From positions 1-6,298 of the forward strand of contig CAYGTK010000221.1 in NCBI GenBank assembly GCA_964352775.1: 6,298 nt of DNA, given 5' to 3'. Source of the stretch: CAYGTK01 sp964352775 (GTDB lineage: Bacteria; Bacteroidota; Bacteroidia; Chitinophagales; CAIOSU01). Every line of letters begins with the position of its first letter. Within the stretch, counting starts at the first letter, position 1. Of this stretch, positions 6,289 through 6,298 are shown one piece after another. A program made the translations under genes and the position numbers. The notes under the pieces are model-generated. The model did no database searches, was not told the origin of the DNA, and worked only from the letters and a program-made list of their open reading frames with translations.

Positions 6289-6298
6289 TATCTAGTTA

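Noticed and set aside
6209..6298. CRISPR array
   Set aside because: Unit offset is 28 bases with only 2 bases between units, so there are no spacers; the units are palindromic REP-like elements.

Overview
The window looks like a piece of a Bacteroidota chromosome. The genes lack Shine-Dalgarno sequences: the stretch before each start is A-rich and has no correctly placed GGAGG. Base composition is moderately AT-rich, and the right end carries short palindromic repeats followed by none of the usual coding signal. This assignment is inferred from sequence style, since no marker gene is present.

Left edge (1-215): the last 18 codons of an unidentified plus-strand gene, then a strong A-run/T-run hairpin terminator (71-122), then about 95 bases of leader with no convincing promoter.

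Centre (216-4977): four plus-strand genes separated by only 9-11 bases, almost certainly one transcription unit. They encode (1) a 712-residue cytosolic gluzincin metalloprotease of M4/thermolysin type with an extra C-terminal domain, (2) a 498-residue metallo-beta-lactamase (MBL) fold hydrolase of the ComEC-like type with a large insertion, (3) a 156-residue protein with three predicted membrane segments, and (4) a 207-residue protein with one N-terminal membrane anchor or signal segment. The first two keep their metal-binding residues and so should be active enzymes. Neither has an export signal. The last two place something at the inner membrane. Pairing a protease with an MBL hydrolase recalls the effector pair of the Avs1 (AVAST type I) defence system, but no STAND NTPase or other recognisable sensor is present here. 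The set may be an undescribed conflict, stress or membrane-linked proteolysis system. That function is inference.

Right side (5026-6114, minus strand): three short genes that overlap by 17-19 bases and run toward the operon. In transcription order they are a 79-residue protein with a CxxC motif, a 106-residue protein with a helix-turn-helix-like segment, and a 187-residue secreted protein with a possible beta-sandwich domain. The first two have the look of small phage-type or accessory genes of Bacteroidota.

Right edge (6115-6298): non-coding DNA holding AATTA-type and heptamer-type low-complexity sequence, then a hairpin and two near-identical 26-base REP-like palindromic units that probably continue beyond the window.
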